Of a DNA stretch of 64,000 nt, positions 41,777-50,298 are shown piece by piece. Every line of letters begins with the position of its first letter. Positions within the stretch are counted from its first letter, which is position 1. Origin of the DNA: CAMDPA01 sp965223035 (GTDB lineage Bacteria; Pseudomonadota; Alphaproteobacteria; Rhizobiales; Hyphomicrobiaceae); NCBI GenBank assembly GCA_965223035.1, contig OZ244980.1:5394001-5458000 (forward strand). The letters are read 5' to 3'. The notes beneath the pieces were generated by a model, which saw only the letters and a program-made list of their open reading frames with translations, was not told the origin of the DNA and did no database searches. Position numbers and translations under genes: made by a program.

Positions 41777-42730
41777 CTAATCAAACGGGTACACGCCCGG
41801 CTCGGGGCGGTAGGCCTTGGCGATGCCGTCCATGCCGGAGCGCAGCATGGCGGCCCAGGCTTCGCGGGTGGTGGCGCCGATGTGCGGGGACGCGAACAAA
41901 TTAGGAAGCTCCAGCAACGGATTGTCGTTGGCCGGCTCGACCGCGAACACGTCGAAGGCGGCGGCGGCGATGTGGCCGGACTTGAGGTTTTCCGCCAGCG
42001 CCGTCTCGTCGACCATCCGCCCGCGTGCGCAATTGACGAGCACCATGCCCGGCTTGAGCTTGGCCAGCACCTGCGGCGTGTACAGTCCGACCGTGCTCGA
42101 ATTGAGCGACAGATGCAGGGTCAGCACGTCGGAGCGCGCCCACAGCTCCTCGGGCGCGACGGATTGGACGTTCCATTGGCGACAGAACTCGGCGATGTCG
42201 ACCCGGTCGCAGGCCAGCAGCGTGACACCGAACGGCTGCAGCAGCTTGACCACCTCCTTGCCGATGTGACCGCAACCGTGAATGCCGACCGTCTTGCCGC
42301 GCAGCTCGCTGCCAAAACCCATCGCGCCCCGCCATGCGCCTTGGCGCAGGATCGAGGAGAATTCATGCACCCGACGCAGGGCGGTGATCATGTAGGCCAC
42401 GGTGAGTTCGGCCACCGACACCTTGTTGATGCCGGCCGCCCACCACATGCGCACATCGTGTTGATTGAGCAGGGCCGGGTCGATGTGGTCGACGCCGGCC
42501 GAGATCAGGGAGATCACCTTCAGCTCGGGCAGGGCCGCCAGCACCCGCTCGGAGAAGTTTTCGATGCCGATCACGGCCGCGTCGTAACCCTTGAGGTAGG
42601 CGATCAGCTGATCCTCACTCAGACGCGGTCGCTCGGTGCGAAACTTGGTGTCGGGATAGCGCGCCGCCATCTCGGCCTTGATCTCGGGAAAGAAGTCGAA
42701 GTAGGCGGTGGTGACGGCGACGCGGGTCAT
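41777..42730 (-). CDS. D-2-hydroxyacid dehydrogenase
   Basis: 317 residues. NAD(P)-dependent reduction of a 2-oxo acid to the D-2-hydroxy acid or the reverse. Seen: LKVISLISAGVDHIDPALLN, WWAAGINKVSVAELTVAYMI, Rossmann motif GKTVGIHGCGHIGKEVVKLL, VNCARGRMVDETALAENL with catalytic Arg, AFDVFAVEPANDNPLL with Glu, and FASPHIGATTREAW with His. The catalytic triad is complete. ATG 42730 lies in AACCTCGCCC-ATG context. Convergent with the HpaB-type gene; could act on a 2-oxo acid from the same pathway, which is a guess. Confidence 0.93.
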   Translation of the reverse strand: MTRVAVTTAYFDFFPEIKAEMAARYPDTKFRTERPRLSEDQLIAYLKGYDAAVIGIENFSERVLAALPELKVISLISAGVDHIDPALLNQHDVRMWWAAGINKVSVAELTVAYMITALRRVHEFSSILRQGAWRGAMGFGSELRGKTVGIHGCGHIGKEVVKLLQPFGVTLLACDRVDIAEFCRQWNVQSVAPEELWARSDVLTLHLSLNSSTVGLYTPQVLAKLKPGMVLVNCARGRMVDETALAENLKSGHIAAAAFDVFAVEPANDNPLLELPNLFASPHIGATTREAWAAMLRSGMDGIAKAYRPEPGVYPFD

Positions 42731-43012
42731 GGGCGAGGTTCCGGGCGAGTTGGGTTGGTCGGGCGCCTAGCTCAGCACAACAAGGGGTGCGCGCGCCATA
42801 GCTTGCGTTGGCCTAGCCGCCGCGTTCTGGTAGAAATCGACCTCAGATCTGCGACGATGCCGCCGATGGGGCCTTGCGGTCAATCCAGCGAGACGTGCAA
42901 ACTGGGCGCCGGACGATCCGGTGGGCGGGCTGGCGCTCGCGCTTCGATCAAACCTTGACGGCGCGCACCTAAACCATGCGCACGGCCCGGATGGCAACCA
43001 GGAGGACGCGAC

Positions 43013-44029
43013 TTGAGCGACACGATGAAGGCGCTGGTGCTGCACCAACATGGTGATCTCGATCAACTGGAAGTGGTTACCAGTTATCCGCGGCCAAAAG
43101 CCGTCGTCGGTCACGTGGTGATCCGGGTCGGCGCCGCCTCCTTCAACTACCACGACGTGTTCACCGTCAAGGGCATGCCGGGCATCAAGGTGCCGCTTCC
43201 GGTGGTGATCGGCCTCGATATGGCTGGCGAAATCACCGAGGTCGGCGGTGGGGTCGAAGGCTGGAAGCCGGGCGATCGCGTGCTGGTCAACCCGGTCAAC
43301 AAAAACAAGGGGCTGATGGGCGAAATGTTGGACGGCGGCATGGCCGAGTACTGCCTTGTCTCCGCCGACCAGCTGGTCGCGATGCCAGCCGGTGTCAGCT
43401 ACGAGGCGGCCGCGTCCCTCCCCGTCGCCTATGGTACCGCGCACCGCATGCTGATCACCCACAACACCATCAAGGCCGGCGACAAGGTGATGATCTTGGG
43501 TGCGTCCGGCGGTGTGGGCACCGGTTGCATTCTGATCGCCAAGATGATCGGCTGCGAGGTGATCGCGTGCACGTCGAGCAGCGATAAGGTGCGGATGTTG
43601 AAAGAGCTTGGCGCGGACCACGCCATCAACGTCAACGAAGTGGCGTTCGACAAGTGGGCGATCGAAACCTACGGTAAGCCACAGCGTCGCAGCTACGACG
43701 GTGGGGTCGACGTGCTCATCAATTATACCGGCGGCGACACCTGGCGGCCGTCGCTGAAGTGCATCAAACGCGGCGGCAAGCTGTTGGTCTGCGGCGCCAC
43801 GGCCGGCCACGACCCGAACGAGGATTTGCGCTACGTGTGGAGCTTTGAAATCGAAATCAAGGGCTCCAACAGCTTCTACGACGAGGACCTGAAAGGGCTG
43901 ATGGCGATGATCGAGGCCGGTAAGATGAAACCGGTGATCGACAAGGTGTTGCCGCTGGAGCAAGCGGCGGAGGGGTTGCGGCTGATTCGTGATCGCGAGG
44001 TGATCGGCAAGGTCGTGGTCACCCCTTGA
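43013..44029 (+). CDS. MDR superfamily zinc-type alcohol dehydrogenase / quinone oxidoreductase
   Basis: 338 residues. Start set at TTG 43013 because AGGAGG lies seven bases upstream; ATG 43025 is the alternative. GroES-like N-terminal domain (AASFNYHDVFTVKGMPGIKV, VVIGLDMAGEITEVGGGVEG, WKPGDRVLVNPVN) and Rossmann domain (VMILGASGGVGTGCILIAKM, ACTSSSDKVRMLKELGADHA). It appears to lack the structural-zinc Cys cluster and the catalytic Cys/His pair at usual positions (Asn-Tyr-His-Asp replaces Cys-x-Thr/Ser-Asp), favouring a zinc-free reductase on enals or quinones. Followed by thioesterase and CoA ligase genes on the same strand. Confidence 0.9.
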   Translation: MSDTMKALVLHQHGDLDQLEVVTSYPRPKAVVGHVVIRVGAASFNYHDVFTVKGMPGIKVPLPVVIGLDMAGEITEVGGGVEGWKPGDRVLVNPVNKNKGLMGEMLDGGMAEYCLVSADQLVAMPAGVSYEAAASLPVAYGTAHRMLITHNTIKAGDKVMILGASGGVGTGCILIAKMIGCEVIACTSSSDKVRMLKELGADHAINVNEVAFDKWAIETYGKPQRRSYDGGVDVLINYTGGDTWRPSLKCIKRGGKLLVCGATAGHDPNEDLRYVWSFEIEIKGSNSFYDEDLKGLMAMIEAGKMKPVIDKVLPLEQAAEGLRLIRDREVIGKVVVTP

Positions 44030-44140
44030 TCGTATCGCAAACACCGATGGCCAACGGTACAATCTTCCTCGCACGGTCGATCTCGCGTCCGCGCCATTGC
44101 CCATCGACGACATGCGTCACCGTCACAACGGAGCCCGCCC

Positions 44141-44557
44141 ATGAGCGAAGACATCACCTTGGAACGCGTGCAGCAGATGATCACGCGTGGCCCCTACCAT
44201 CAGTGGCTTGGCCTGAAGGTGCTGGCGCTGCATGACGACGGCATCGAACTCAAGGCTACATGGCGCGAGGAATGGGTGGTGAACCCGGACGCCGGCTACA
44301 CGCACGGGGGAATCTTGGCGGCATTGATCGATCTGTCGGCGGACTGGGCCATGGTGGTCCGCGCCGGCCGACCGTTCCCGACCATCGACCTCCGCGTGGA
44401 TTACCATGCGCCAGCCATGCCCGGCGACCTCAACGTCCGGGGCCGCATCATTCGGATGGGCAGCATGATTTCGACGTGCGAGTCATCGATCCACGACATG
44501 AATAGCAAGCTGGTGGCAAGTGGCCGCGGAACCTACTCGACGTTCGTGAAATCATAG
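44141..44557 (+). CDS. PaaI-type hotdog thioesterase
   Basis: 138 residues, ATG 44141 with GGAG eight bases upstream. Single hotdog fold: GLKVLALHDDGIELKATW, NPDAGYTHGGILAALIDLSA with catalytic HGG and Asp, DLRVDYHAPAMPGDLNVRGR, then GRIIRMGSMISTCESSIHD and LVASGRGTYSTF. PaaI-like enzymes hydrolyse aryl- or hydroxyaryl-acyl-CoA. It sits 17 bp before the CoA ligase gene, so the two likely form an operon handling an aromatic acid or its CoA thioester. Confidence 0.92.
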   Translation: MSEDITLERVQQMITRGPYHQWLGLKVLALHDDGIELKATWREEWVVNPDAGYTHGGILAALIDLSADWAMVVRAGRPFPTIDLRVDYHAPAMPGDLNVRGRIIRMGSMISTCESSIHDMNSKLVASGRGTYSTFVKS

Positions 44558-44573
44558 GGGTCAGCCGGGAAGC

Positions 44574-46094
44574 GTGGGTAACGTGGCACAGTTTGTCAAT
44601 CTGGGCGACCTCGTCCGGCGCGAGCGGGATCTCACCAAGCATGCGGTGATCGACCTGGGTGGCCGGCAACCGCCGCGCCACTACAGCTACGCGGATCTCG
44701 ATGCGGCGGCCAACGGCGTGGCCCGCGCGCTCAGCAAGCAAGGATTTGCCCGGGGCGACCGCGTGGCCATTCTATCGGCCAATCGCTTCGAGTACCTGGC
44801 CGCATACTACGGCATCATGCGGGCCGGACTCGTCGCCGTGCCGGTCAATTTCAAGTTTCCGCGCGACACCATCCATTACATCTTGCGCGACAGCGCGGCT
44901 CAGCTGGTGTTTTGCGATGGCCAGCGCCGAACGGATTGTCCGCCCGAAATACCGGTGGTCGATTTCAGCGCAACGGCGGACGAGGGATTTCAGGCGTTTC
45001 TCGATCACGGCCCGTTCGAGGCGATCAAGCCGGAACCCAACGAGCCGGCGATGTTTCTTTATACCTCGGGCTCGAGTGGCACGCCCAAGGGCGTCATCTT
45101 ATCCCATCAAAGCCACATCTGGGTGGTCGAGAGCCGGCTCGGTACCCATGATCTGTCGCGGCATCGCTACCTGATCGCCGCGCCGCTTTACCACATGAAC
45201 GCGTTGGCGTTGGCCAAGCTGGCGACCGCTGGGCACAGTACCATCGTGTTGCTCCCGCAATTCGACGCTCGGGCTTACATTGAAGCCATCGAGGCCTACG
45301 CGTGCACCTGGCTGACGGCGGTTCCACCGATGATCGCCATGATGCTGCGCGAGCAAGACCTGCTGTCGCGCACCGATTTGTCCAGCGTGGAGTTCGTTCG
45401 GATGGGCTCGGCACCGGTCAGCCGCAGCCTGATGACTGCTTTGCATAGGGCGCTGCCGAAGGCGGCGATCACCAACGCCTACGGCACCACGGAAGCGGGA
45501 CCCGTCGTGTTCGGTCCACATCCAGATGGATTGCCACAACCTGAAATGTCGGTCGGCTATCCCCACCCGTTGGTCGAGCTTCGCTTGGTCGACGGCAGCG
45601 ATCAAAATGCGCGCGAAGGCGTGCTGGAGATGAAATGTCCCGCAGTCATGATCGGCTATCACAATCGCCCCGACATCAAGGCGCCGATCACGCCAGACGG
45701 CTTTTACGTCACCGGCGATGTGTTCCGCAAAGATGATCATGGCTTTCACTATTTCGCCGGTCGGGCCGATGACATGTTCGTCTCTGGCGGTGAGAACATC
45801 TATCCCGCGGATGTTGAACGCATGCTCGAGCGACATCCCGCCGTCAGCCACGCCGCCGTCGTGCCGATCGACGATGACATTAAGGGCACCAAGCCGGTGG
45901 CGTTCTTGATCCTGCGACACGGCGAACGCGCCAGCGCCGACGAGATCCAGCAATTCGCATTGGCCAACGCGCCGGCCTATCAGCACCCGCGAAGCGTGTG
46001 GTTCGTCGACGAGCTGCCGCTCGCCTCCACCAACAAGGTGGATCGCGCTGCGCTCATTATGGAGGCCGGTCGGCGGATAGCCGCAACCGGCTAG
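44574..46094 (+). CDS. Acyl-CoA synthetase / AMP-dependent ligase
   Basis: 506 residues from GTG 44574 with CCGGGAA upstream; GTG 44583 is also possible. ANL superfamily motifs: A3 FLYTSGSSGTPKGVILSH (about 160-177), APLYHMNALALAKLATAG, A5 ITNAYGTTEAGPVVFG, A7/A8 FYVTGDVFRKDDHGFHYFAG and RADDMFVSGGENIYPADVER, and A10 LPLASTNKVDRAAL with the adenylation Lys. All catalytic parts are present. It activates a carboxylic acid as acyl-AMP, then acyl-CoA. Coupled with the thioesterase and MDR dehydrogenase upstream. Aryl, medium-chain or hydroxy acids are all possible substrates. Confidence 0.94.
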   Translation: MGNVAQFVNLGDLVRRERDLTKHAVIDLGGRQPPRHYSYADLDAAANGVARALSKQGFARGDRVAILSANRFEYLAAYYGIMRAGLVAVPVNFKFPRDTIHYILRDSAAQLVFCDGQRRTDCPPEIPVVDFSATADEGFQAFLDHGPFEAIKPEPNEPAMFLYTSGSSGTPKGVILSHQSHIWVVESRLGTHDLSRHRYLIAAPLYHMNALALAKLATAGHSTIVLLPQFDARAYIEAIEAYACTWLTAVPPMIAMMLREQDLLSRTDLSSVEFVRMGSAPVSRSLMTALHRALPKAAITNAYGTTEAGPVVFGPHPDGLPQPEMSVGYPHPLVELRLVDGSDQNAREGVLEMKCPAVMIGYHNRPDIKAPITPDGFYVTGDVFRKDDHGFHYFAGRADDMFVSGGENIYPADVERMLERHPAVSHAAVVPIDDDIKGTKPVAFLILRHGERASADEIQQFALANAPAYQHPRSVWFVDELPLASTNKVDRAALIMEAGRRIAATG

Positions 46095-46128
46095 ATCATT
46101 TCCGCCCAAGGCGGATCAGCCATGCAGG

Positions 46129-46214
46129 CCCGCTTCCTGCCCCGTTCCTCCACCGGGCCATCCAATGGCACGCTTGTTTGGATGGCCCGGTGGAGGAACG
46201 GGGCGGGAAGCGGG
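46129..46214. repeat. Family-2 repeat: near-perfect 37-bp-arm hairpin
   Basis: The left arm at 46129-46165 and right arm at 46178-46214 are complementary at 36 of 37 positions, with a 12-bp loop. Arms contain CCCGTTCCTCCACCGGGCC and GGCCCGGTGGAGGAACGGG. Flanked by CCGCCCAAGGCGGATCAGCC before and TTGGTTTAAGCTCACTC after, both recurring near other copies. The arms are too GC-rich and lack a T run, so it is not a standard terminator, though it must fold strongly in RNA. Confidence 0.93.
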
Positions 46215-46253
46215 TTGGTTTAAGCTCACTCGGAAACACTATAAGGACCATTC

Positions 46254-47003
46254 GTGTTCGGCTTTTTGGACTTCGGGATCTATTCCGCGCAAGAGCTGGC
46301 CCTCGCCATGGCCGTCGTCGTCGCCGCCGGCATCGTGCGCGGCATCACCGGCTTCGGGTCCGGGCTGATCATGGTTCCGCTGCTCGCCATTCTGTGGGGA
46401 CCCGTCGAGGCGCTCGGGACCATGGTGTTGTTGGGCGCGGTGGCAACGGTTCAGCTATTTCCCAGCGCGCTGCGTCTCGCCAGCTGGCGCGACACCGCGC
46501 CGATCGTGATCGCAAGCTTCGTGTTTTCGCCACTGGGAACCATGTTGCTGGTGTCGCTGGATCCCGAGTTGGTGAAAAAGATCATCGCCGGGTTAGTGCT
46601 CGGCATCACGCTGATTTCGCTTTCCGGCTGGACCTACACGGGACCGCGCGGGATGGCGCCGGGCTTCGTCGCCGGGGCCGTCGGCGGCGTCATCAACGGC
46701 GTTGCCGGCGTCGGTGGACCACCGATGGTTCTCTACCTGATCTCATTGCCGGAAAAGGCCGAAACGCACCGTGCCAATATCGTCGTTACACTGGCGGTCA
46801 CGTCGATCGCGGTGCTCATCTCCATGTTGGCTGCCGGAGTCATCGGCACCCGCGTCGTGACCCATACGGTGACGTTTGTGGTCCCTTCGGTGGTCTCGGT
46901 CTGGGTCGGCGCGTGGCTGTTCCACATCTTACCTGCGCGCGCGTTCCGATTGTTAATTCTGTGGTTCCTGGTGGCCATCAGCCTCGCCATTTTGTTGGCG
47001 TAG
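46254..47003 (+). CDS. TauE/SafE family anion exporter
   Basis: 249 residues from GTG 46254, with AAGGA eight bases upstream. About eight hydrophobic TMs in two repeats. Family features: AAGIVRGITGFGSGLIMVPL near the start and GAVGGVINGVAGVGGPPMVL in the second half (paired G-x-G-x-x/G-G-P-P loops). TauE/SafE members export sulfite, sulfoacetate or other organic anions. It lies between the CoA ligase and a TctC gene. A sulfonate role would fit the ComDE-like decarboxylase at 27 kb, but the genes are 18 kb apart. Confidence 0.9.
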   Translation: MFGFLDFGIYSAQELALAMAVVVAAGIVRGITGFGSGLIMVPLLAILWGPVEALGTMVLLGAVATVQLFPSALRLASWRDTAPIVIASFVFSPLGTMLLVSLDPELVKKIIAGLVLGITLISLSGWTYTGPRGMAPGFVAGAVGGVINGVAGVGGPPMVLYLISLPEKAETHRANIVVTLAVTSIAVLISMLAAGVIGTRVVTHTVTFVVPSVVSVWVGAWLFHILPARAFRLLILWFLVAISLAILLA

Positions 47004-47019
47004 AGCGGATCGTGTTAGC

Positions 47020-47105
47020 GGGAACATGCTTGCCCACCACCCGGCCAGCCACAGCGGTGGGCCATTGGATAGCTGGGCGGGTCGCTGGGCGGGAAGCGGG
47101 CCGGC
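47020..47105. repeat. Family-2 GC-rich repeat, diverged copy
   Basis: ACATGCTTGCCCACCACCCG, CCAGCCACAGCGGTGGGCC, then ATTGGATAGCTGGGCGGG and GCGGGAAGCGGGCCGGCACC. Preserves the xCATTGGAT centre and GCGGGAAGCGGG right arm of 46129-46214. Confidence 0.65.
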
Positions 47106-47165
47106 ACCGGCAGGGCAAAGCCGCCTCAGGCGGCAACGTTCTGGGGCGCGAGCGACGGCTGGTGA

Positions 47166-48206
47166 CTACTTGCGCAACGTGGCGTCGAAAGCTTTTTTCA
47201 CCAGCTCTGGAGGCGTCTGATACAGCTTGTCGACGATCACGGCGACCTGCTCGGCCGAGATCGGCGTGATGCCGATCCGCGTCTTGTTGGCATCGGCGAG
47301 AAATTCAGGATCGGCCATCGTCGCCATGAACGCGGTTTGCAGCGCTTTCGCACGATCGGCCGGCACGCCTGGCGGCGCAACGAACAAACGGCTGATTGCT
47401 TGGGTGGCGAAGATCGCGTTGTAGATCTGCTTTTTCTCCTCGGTCTTCAGATAGTTCTTGAGCTGGGGAATCTCTTTCATCTCCGGCGGCGTCGGTCCCG
47501 CGAGCTGTACGATCAGCTTCATCTTGCCGTTGTCCAACAGGTCGGACCAGAACGAGCGGAACGTCGAATAGGGCAGGCCGCAGATGCCCTTCACCTCGCC
47601 TTTTTGAATGGCCAGCTTGACACTGGCGGAGCCCTTGTAGCCGTAGATCACCTTCAGCTTGGTTCCGACCAGGCTGTTCAGCGCTTGCGCCGCCTTGCCG
47701 AGCGGACCGGTATTGCCGGTAGCCCCCCAGATCACCTGTTTAGCCATCAAATCTTCGAACGTGTCGACACCGGCGTCTGTGGCAATGCCGCACATCGGCG
47801 TGCCTTGCTCCATATTGCCGATCCAAATGAATTTTTTGGCGTCATAGCGCGCAAGCTTATTGCCATACAGCGGCTCGGTGACGAAGCTTTGCGGAAAGGT
47901 GCCGATCAGCGTGCCGTCCTTGGCGCCTTTGTTGAACAGATAGTTGGCCGCCTTGACGCCGCTGGCACCCGGCATGTTCTGGACGACGATCGTCGGATTG
48001 CCCGGAATATGGCGCGACAGGTGTCTGGCCAGCGCACGGGCATAGATGTCGAAGCCGGTGCCCGACTGGAGACCCACCAAAATGTTGAGCGTCCGTCCCT
48101 TGTAGAAATCCGCCACAGTCTCAGCAGCGGCAGCCGTCACGCCGGAAGCGGTGGCCAACCAAGCCGCCAACAAGACGATCAGCGGTCTGAAACGTGGGTG
48201 TCGCAT
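47166..48206 (-). CDS. TctC/Bug-type extracytoplasmic binding protein
   Basis: 346 residues from ATG 48206, fixed by TGGAGGACCGG. Signal peptide MRHPRFRPLIVLLAAWLATA ending near A-A-A-E-T. The mature protein shows Bug-family features: FYKGRTLNILVGLQSGTGFD, YARALARHLSRHIPGNPTIV, VQNMPGASGVKAANYLFNKG, YGNKLARYDAKKFIWIGNM. These proteins capture carboxylates or small organics for tripartite tricarboxylate transporters or act as sensors. No TctA/TctB genes are in the window, so it is an orphan receptor, as is common in proteobacteria. Confidence 0.92.
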   Translation of the reverse strand: MRHPRFRPLIVLLAAWLATASGVTAAAAETVADFYKGRTLNILVGLQSGTGFDIYARALARHLSRHIPGNPTIVVQNMPGASGVKAANYLFNKGAKDGTLIGTFPQSFVTEPLYGNKLARYDAKKFIWIGNMEQGTPMCGIATDAGVDTFEDLMAKQVIWGATGNTGPLGKAAQALNSLVGTKLKVIYGYKGSASVKLAIQKGEVKGICGLPYSTFRSFWSDLLDNGKMKLIVQLAGPTPPEMKEIPQLKNYLKTEEKKQIYNAIFATQAISRLFVAPPGVPADRAKALQTAFMATMADPEFLADANKTRIGITPISAEQVAVIVDKLYQTPPELVKKAFDATLRK

Positions 48207-48444
48207 CCGGTCCTCCATGGCGATCAGCATAAAGCCGTCACTGAAGCGTGCCATGCCCTCACGAATTTGGCGCATGGGTCCGAAGCCACGCTAGTCTGCG
48301 GCAGGGAGAATGGCAACATGCACCGATCGACTGCGCCGACGCGGGTGGGTTCATTGCCGAGCACAAGAGCACGCGTGACCACGGGACCGGCGGATTCGGA
48401 ATTGCATGCCAAAGGTTGCTCGAAGCTTGAGAACCAATCAGTCT

Positions 48445-48489
48445 TGCGCCTTCGTTTGGCGCCTTCGTTTGGCGCCTTCATTTGGCGCC
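48445..48489. repeat. Short tandem repeat (13-bp unit, three copies)
   Basis: Three consecutive copies of a GCGCCTTCGTTTG-like unit, the last with one change (GCGCCTTCATTTG), ending GCGCC. Lies in the divergent region between the TctC gene and the aldo/keto reductase gene. Minor. Confidence 0.8.
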
Positions 48490-48564
48490 GCCGCCCTAAC
48501 ATCAGCGCTGGCGATCTTGCGGCGTGAGTGAGTGGGCGACACCCACGCGATCGAGGAGATGGGA

Positions 48565-49515
48565 ATGGAGCAACGCACAGTCGGCCGCTCCGGCCTGAAG
48601 GTTTCGGTCGTCGGCCTGGGCTGCAACAACTTCGGCGCGCGGGTCGATGTCGAAACGGCCCAAGCCACCGTGCATCAGGCCCTGGACGCTGGCATCACGC
48701 TGTTCGATACCGCGGACAGTTACGGCGAGCGTGGTGGCTCGGAGGCGGCACTCGGCAAGATCCTCGGTCCTCGCCGCAAGGATATCGTGCTGGCGTCCAA
48801 GTTTGGGATGCCGATGGATGACGGCGAAACTCGGCAAGGCGCCTCGCGGCGCTACATTATGTCAGCCGTGGAAGCTAGCCTCAAGCGGCTCAACACCGAC
48901 TGGATCGATCTTTATCAGCTGCACAGACCGGATCCGAGCACCCCGATCGAGGAGACCATGCGCGCCCTCGACGACCTCGTACGGCAGGGCAAGGTGCGCT
49001 ATATCGGTTGCTCGAATCTGCCCGCCTGGCAGGTGGTCGACGCCATCTGGCACGCCAGGTCGGGTGGTCTTGAGCCGTTCGTGTCGGCGCAGGACGAGTA
49101 CAGTCTGCTCAACCGCGAGGCCGAGCGCGAGCTGATCCCGGCCTTGCGGGCCCAAGGTGTCGGACTACTTCCCTATTATCCGCTGGCAAGCGGCGTGTTG
49201 ACCGGCAAGTACAGCGGTGGTCGGTGGCCAGAGCGAAGCCGCCTAACCCTATTCAAGCGGATGGCCGATCGCCATCTCACGCCAACCAACCTCGCGATCG
49301 CCAATCGGCTCCACGAATTCTGCAGATGGCGCGGCAGGTCGATGCTCGAACTCGCATTTAGCTGGCTGGTCCAGCGCGATTGCGTCGTCAGCGTGATCGC
49401 CGGTGCCTCCGGTCCCACTCAGGTCGACGAAAATGTCGCCGCTGCAAATTGGCGCGTGTCGGACCAGGACTTGGACGAGATCGACCAGATTACAACCCAG
49501 CCCTCGCCCGCATGA
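48565..49515 (+). CDS. Aldo/keto reductase
   Basis: 316 residues from ATG 48565 (GAGGAG seven to eight bases upstream; ATG 48559 overlaps that site). NADPH-dependent carbonyl reductase of the AKR TIM-barrel fold. Seen: RTVGRSGLKVSVVGLGCNNF, LFDTADSYGERGGSEAALGK (catalytic Asp and Tyr), DIVLASKFGMP (Lys), DWIDLYQLHRPDPSTPIEE (His), GKVRYIGCSNLPAWQVVDAI, and a C-terminal NADP loop VVSVIAGASGPTQVDENV. Resembles the YajO/L-glyceraldehyde reductase-like subgroup. Context offers no specific substrate. Confidence 0.93.
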   Translation: MEQRTVGRSGLKVSVVGLGCNNFGARVDVETAQATVHQALDAGITLFDTADSYGERGGSEAALGKILGPRRKDIVLASKFGMPMDDGETRQGASRRYIMSAVEASLKRLNTDWIDLYQLHRPDPSTPIEETMRALDDLVRQGKVRYIGCSNLPAWQVVDAIWHARSGGLEPFVSAQDEYSLLNREAERELIPALRAQGVGLLPYYPLASGVLTGKYSGGRWPERSRLTLFKRMADRHLTPTNLAIANRLHEFCRWRGRSMLELAFSWLVQRDCVVSVIAGASGPTQVDENVAAANWRVSDQDLDEIDQITTQPSPA

Positions 49516-49570
49516 GCAGGCGCCGCTCGGCCGCTGCTGGGATGCGCGGCGCCCTATGGTGGGGATTTGC

Positions 49571-49810
49571 CTATTCAGCACGCCTGAGCACAAAGCGATA
49601 AACACCATCGCGCTCAGTACTCTCGATCAGCTGATGGCCCGTCTGCAAGGCGTAAGCCTCAAAATCGCTGGGCGCGCCGGGATCCGTCGCGAAGATCTCC
49701 AGGGTACCCCCGACCGGTACCTGCGCGAGCGCCTTGCGCGTCTTCAGAAGCGGGATCGGGCACGTGGCGCCCTTAACGTCGAGCGTTTTGTCCACCATAC
49801 GGGCATCCAT
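49571..49810 (-). CDS. TusA-like sulfurtransferase
   Basis: 79 residues. SirA/TusA fold with the signature LDVKGATCPIPLLKTRKAL; Cys17 is the sulfur-carrying residue in C-P-x-P. The rest (GGTLEIFATDPGAPSDFEAY, TGHQLIESTERDGVYRF) fits the family. It relays persulfide sulfur in tRNA thiolation or other sulfur-transfer pathways. Stands alone, convergent with the aldo/keto reductase. ATG 49810 or 49798. Confidence 0.93.
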   Translation of the reverse strand: MDARMVDKTLDVKGATCPIPLLKTRKALAQVPVGGTLEIFATDPGAPSDFEAYALQTGHQLIESTERDGVYRFVLRRAE

Positions 49811-49822
49811 CAGCGACAGTTG

Positions 49823-49882
49823 CTAGATCATCGCGCCTTTAATCGGCATCGTTCCGATTCCGATTAAAGGCAGGTTGCTCTA
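49823..49882. repeat. Composite palindromic element (family 1), hybrid 60-bp copy, inverted
   Basis: CTAGATCATCGCGCC (B outer end) joined to CTTTAATCGGCATCG / CGATTCCGATTAAAGGCAGG and TTGCTCTAG (A outer end). It is immediately upstream of the TusA-like gene and only 15 bp from the next copy. Confidence 0.9.
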
Positions 49883-49896
49883 GGTTCGTCTTCACC

Positions 49897-50051
49897 CTAG
49901 ATCATCGAGCCCAAAATTGGAACCGCAAAGCCGATTCCCTTCAAAAGCCGGTTCCTTCTATAAGGCAAAAAGATGATCGCCGCCAAAGTGGTGAGCAACG
50001 TTCTGCTTTCGATCGGCATCGGAACGATGCCGATCAAACGCAGGTTGCTCG
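49897..50051. repeat. Composite palindromic element (family 1), complete but diverged, inverted
   Basis: CTAGATCATCGAGCCCAAAA, diverged hairpin B, AAAAGATGATCGCCGCC, linker AAAGTGGTGAGCAAC, then hairpin A (TGCTTTCGATCGGCATCGG / CCGATGCCGATCAAACGCA) and GGTTGCTCGA. Full length is retained while many stem positions have changed. It is adjacent to the copy at 49823, making the only tandem pair in the window. Confidence 0.85.
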
Positions 50052-50298
50052 ACGCTTTGAGGCACGATGATCGACCGCATCTCGGTATCAGCTGGACATC
50101 GCCTGCTCCCCACCCAGCCATCGACAACATCGTCGCAGCGGGCCATCACGGCGATGCCGCCTTGGGCGGACATGTTCTATACGGATGGGCCTTGCCGGCC
50201 TTTGCGGCTAACGACCAACCAGGGGTGCGCGCAACCAGGGGTGCGCGGCCGCGGCGCCCGCCGGTTGCGCCGTCATCATCAGCTGGGAGCACGACGAC

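Noticed and set aside
42767..44113. 448-codon minus-strand frame opposite the MDR dehydrogenase
   Set aside because: Rich in His/Asp/Ala and Val with no domain; the plus-strand gene has complete MDR motifs.
45998..47269. 423-codon plus-strand frame overlapping the TauE gene
   Set aside because: It is Arg/His/Gly-rich, crosses the long hairpin, and is out of frame with the TauE membrane protein that accounts for the DNA.
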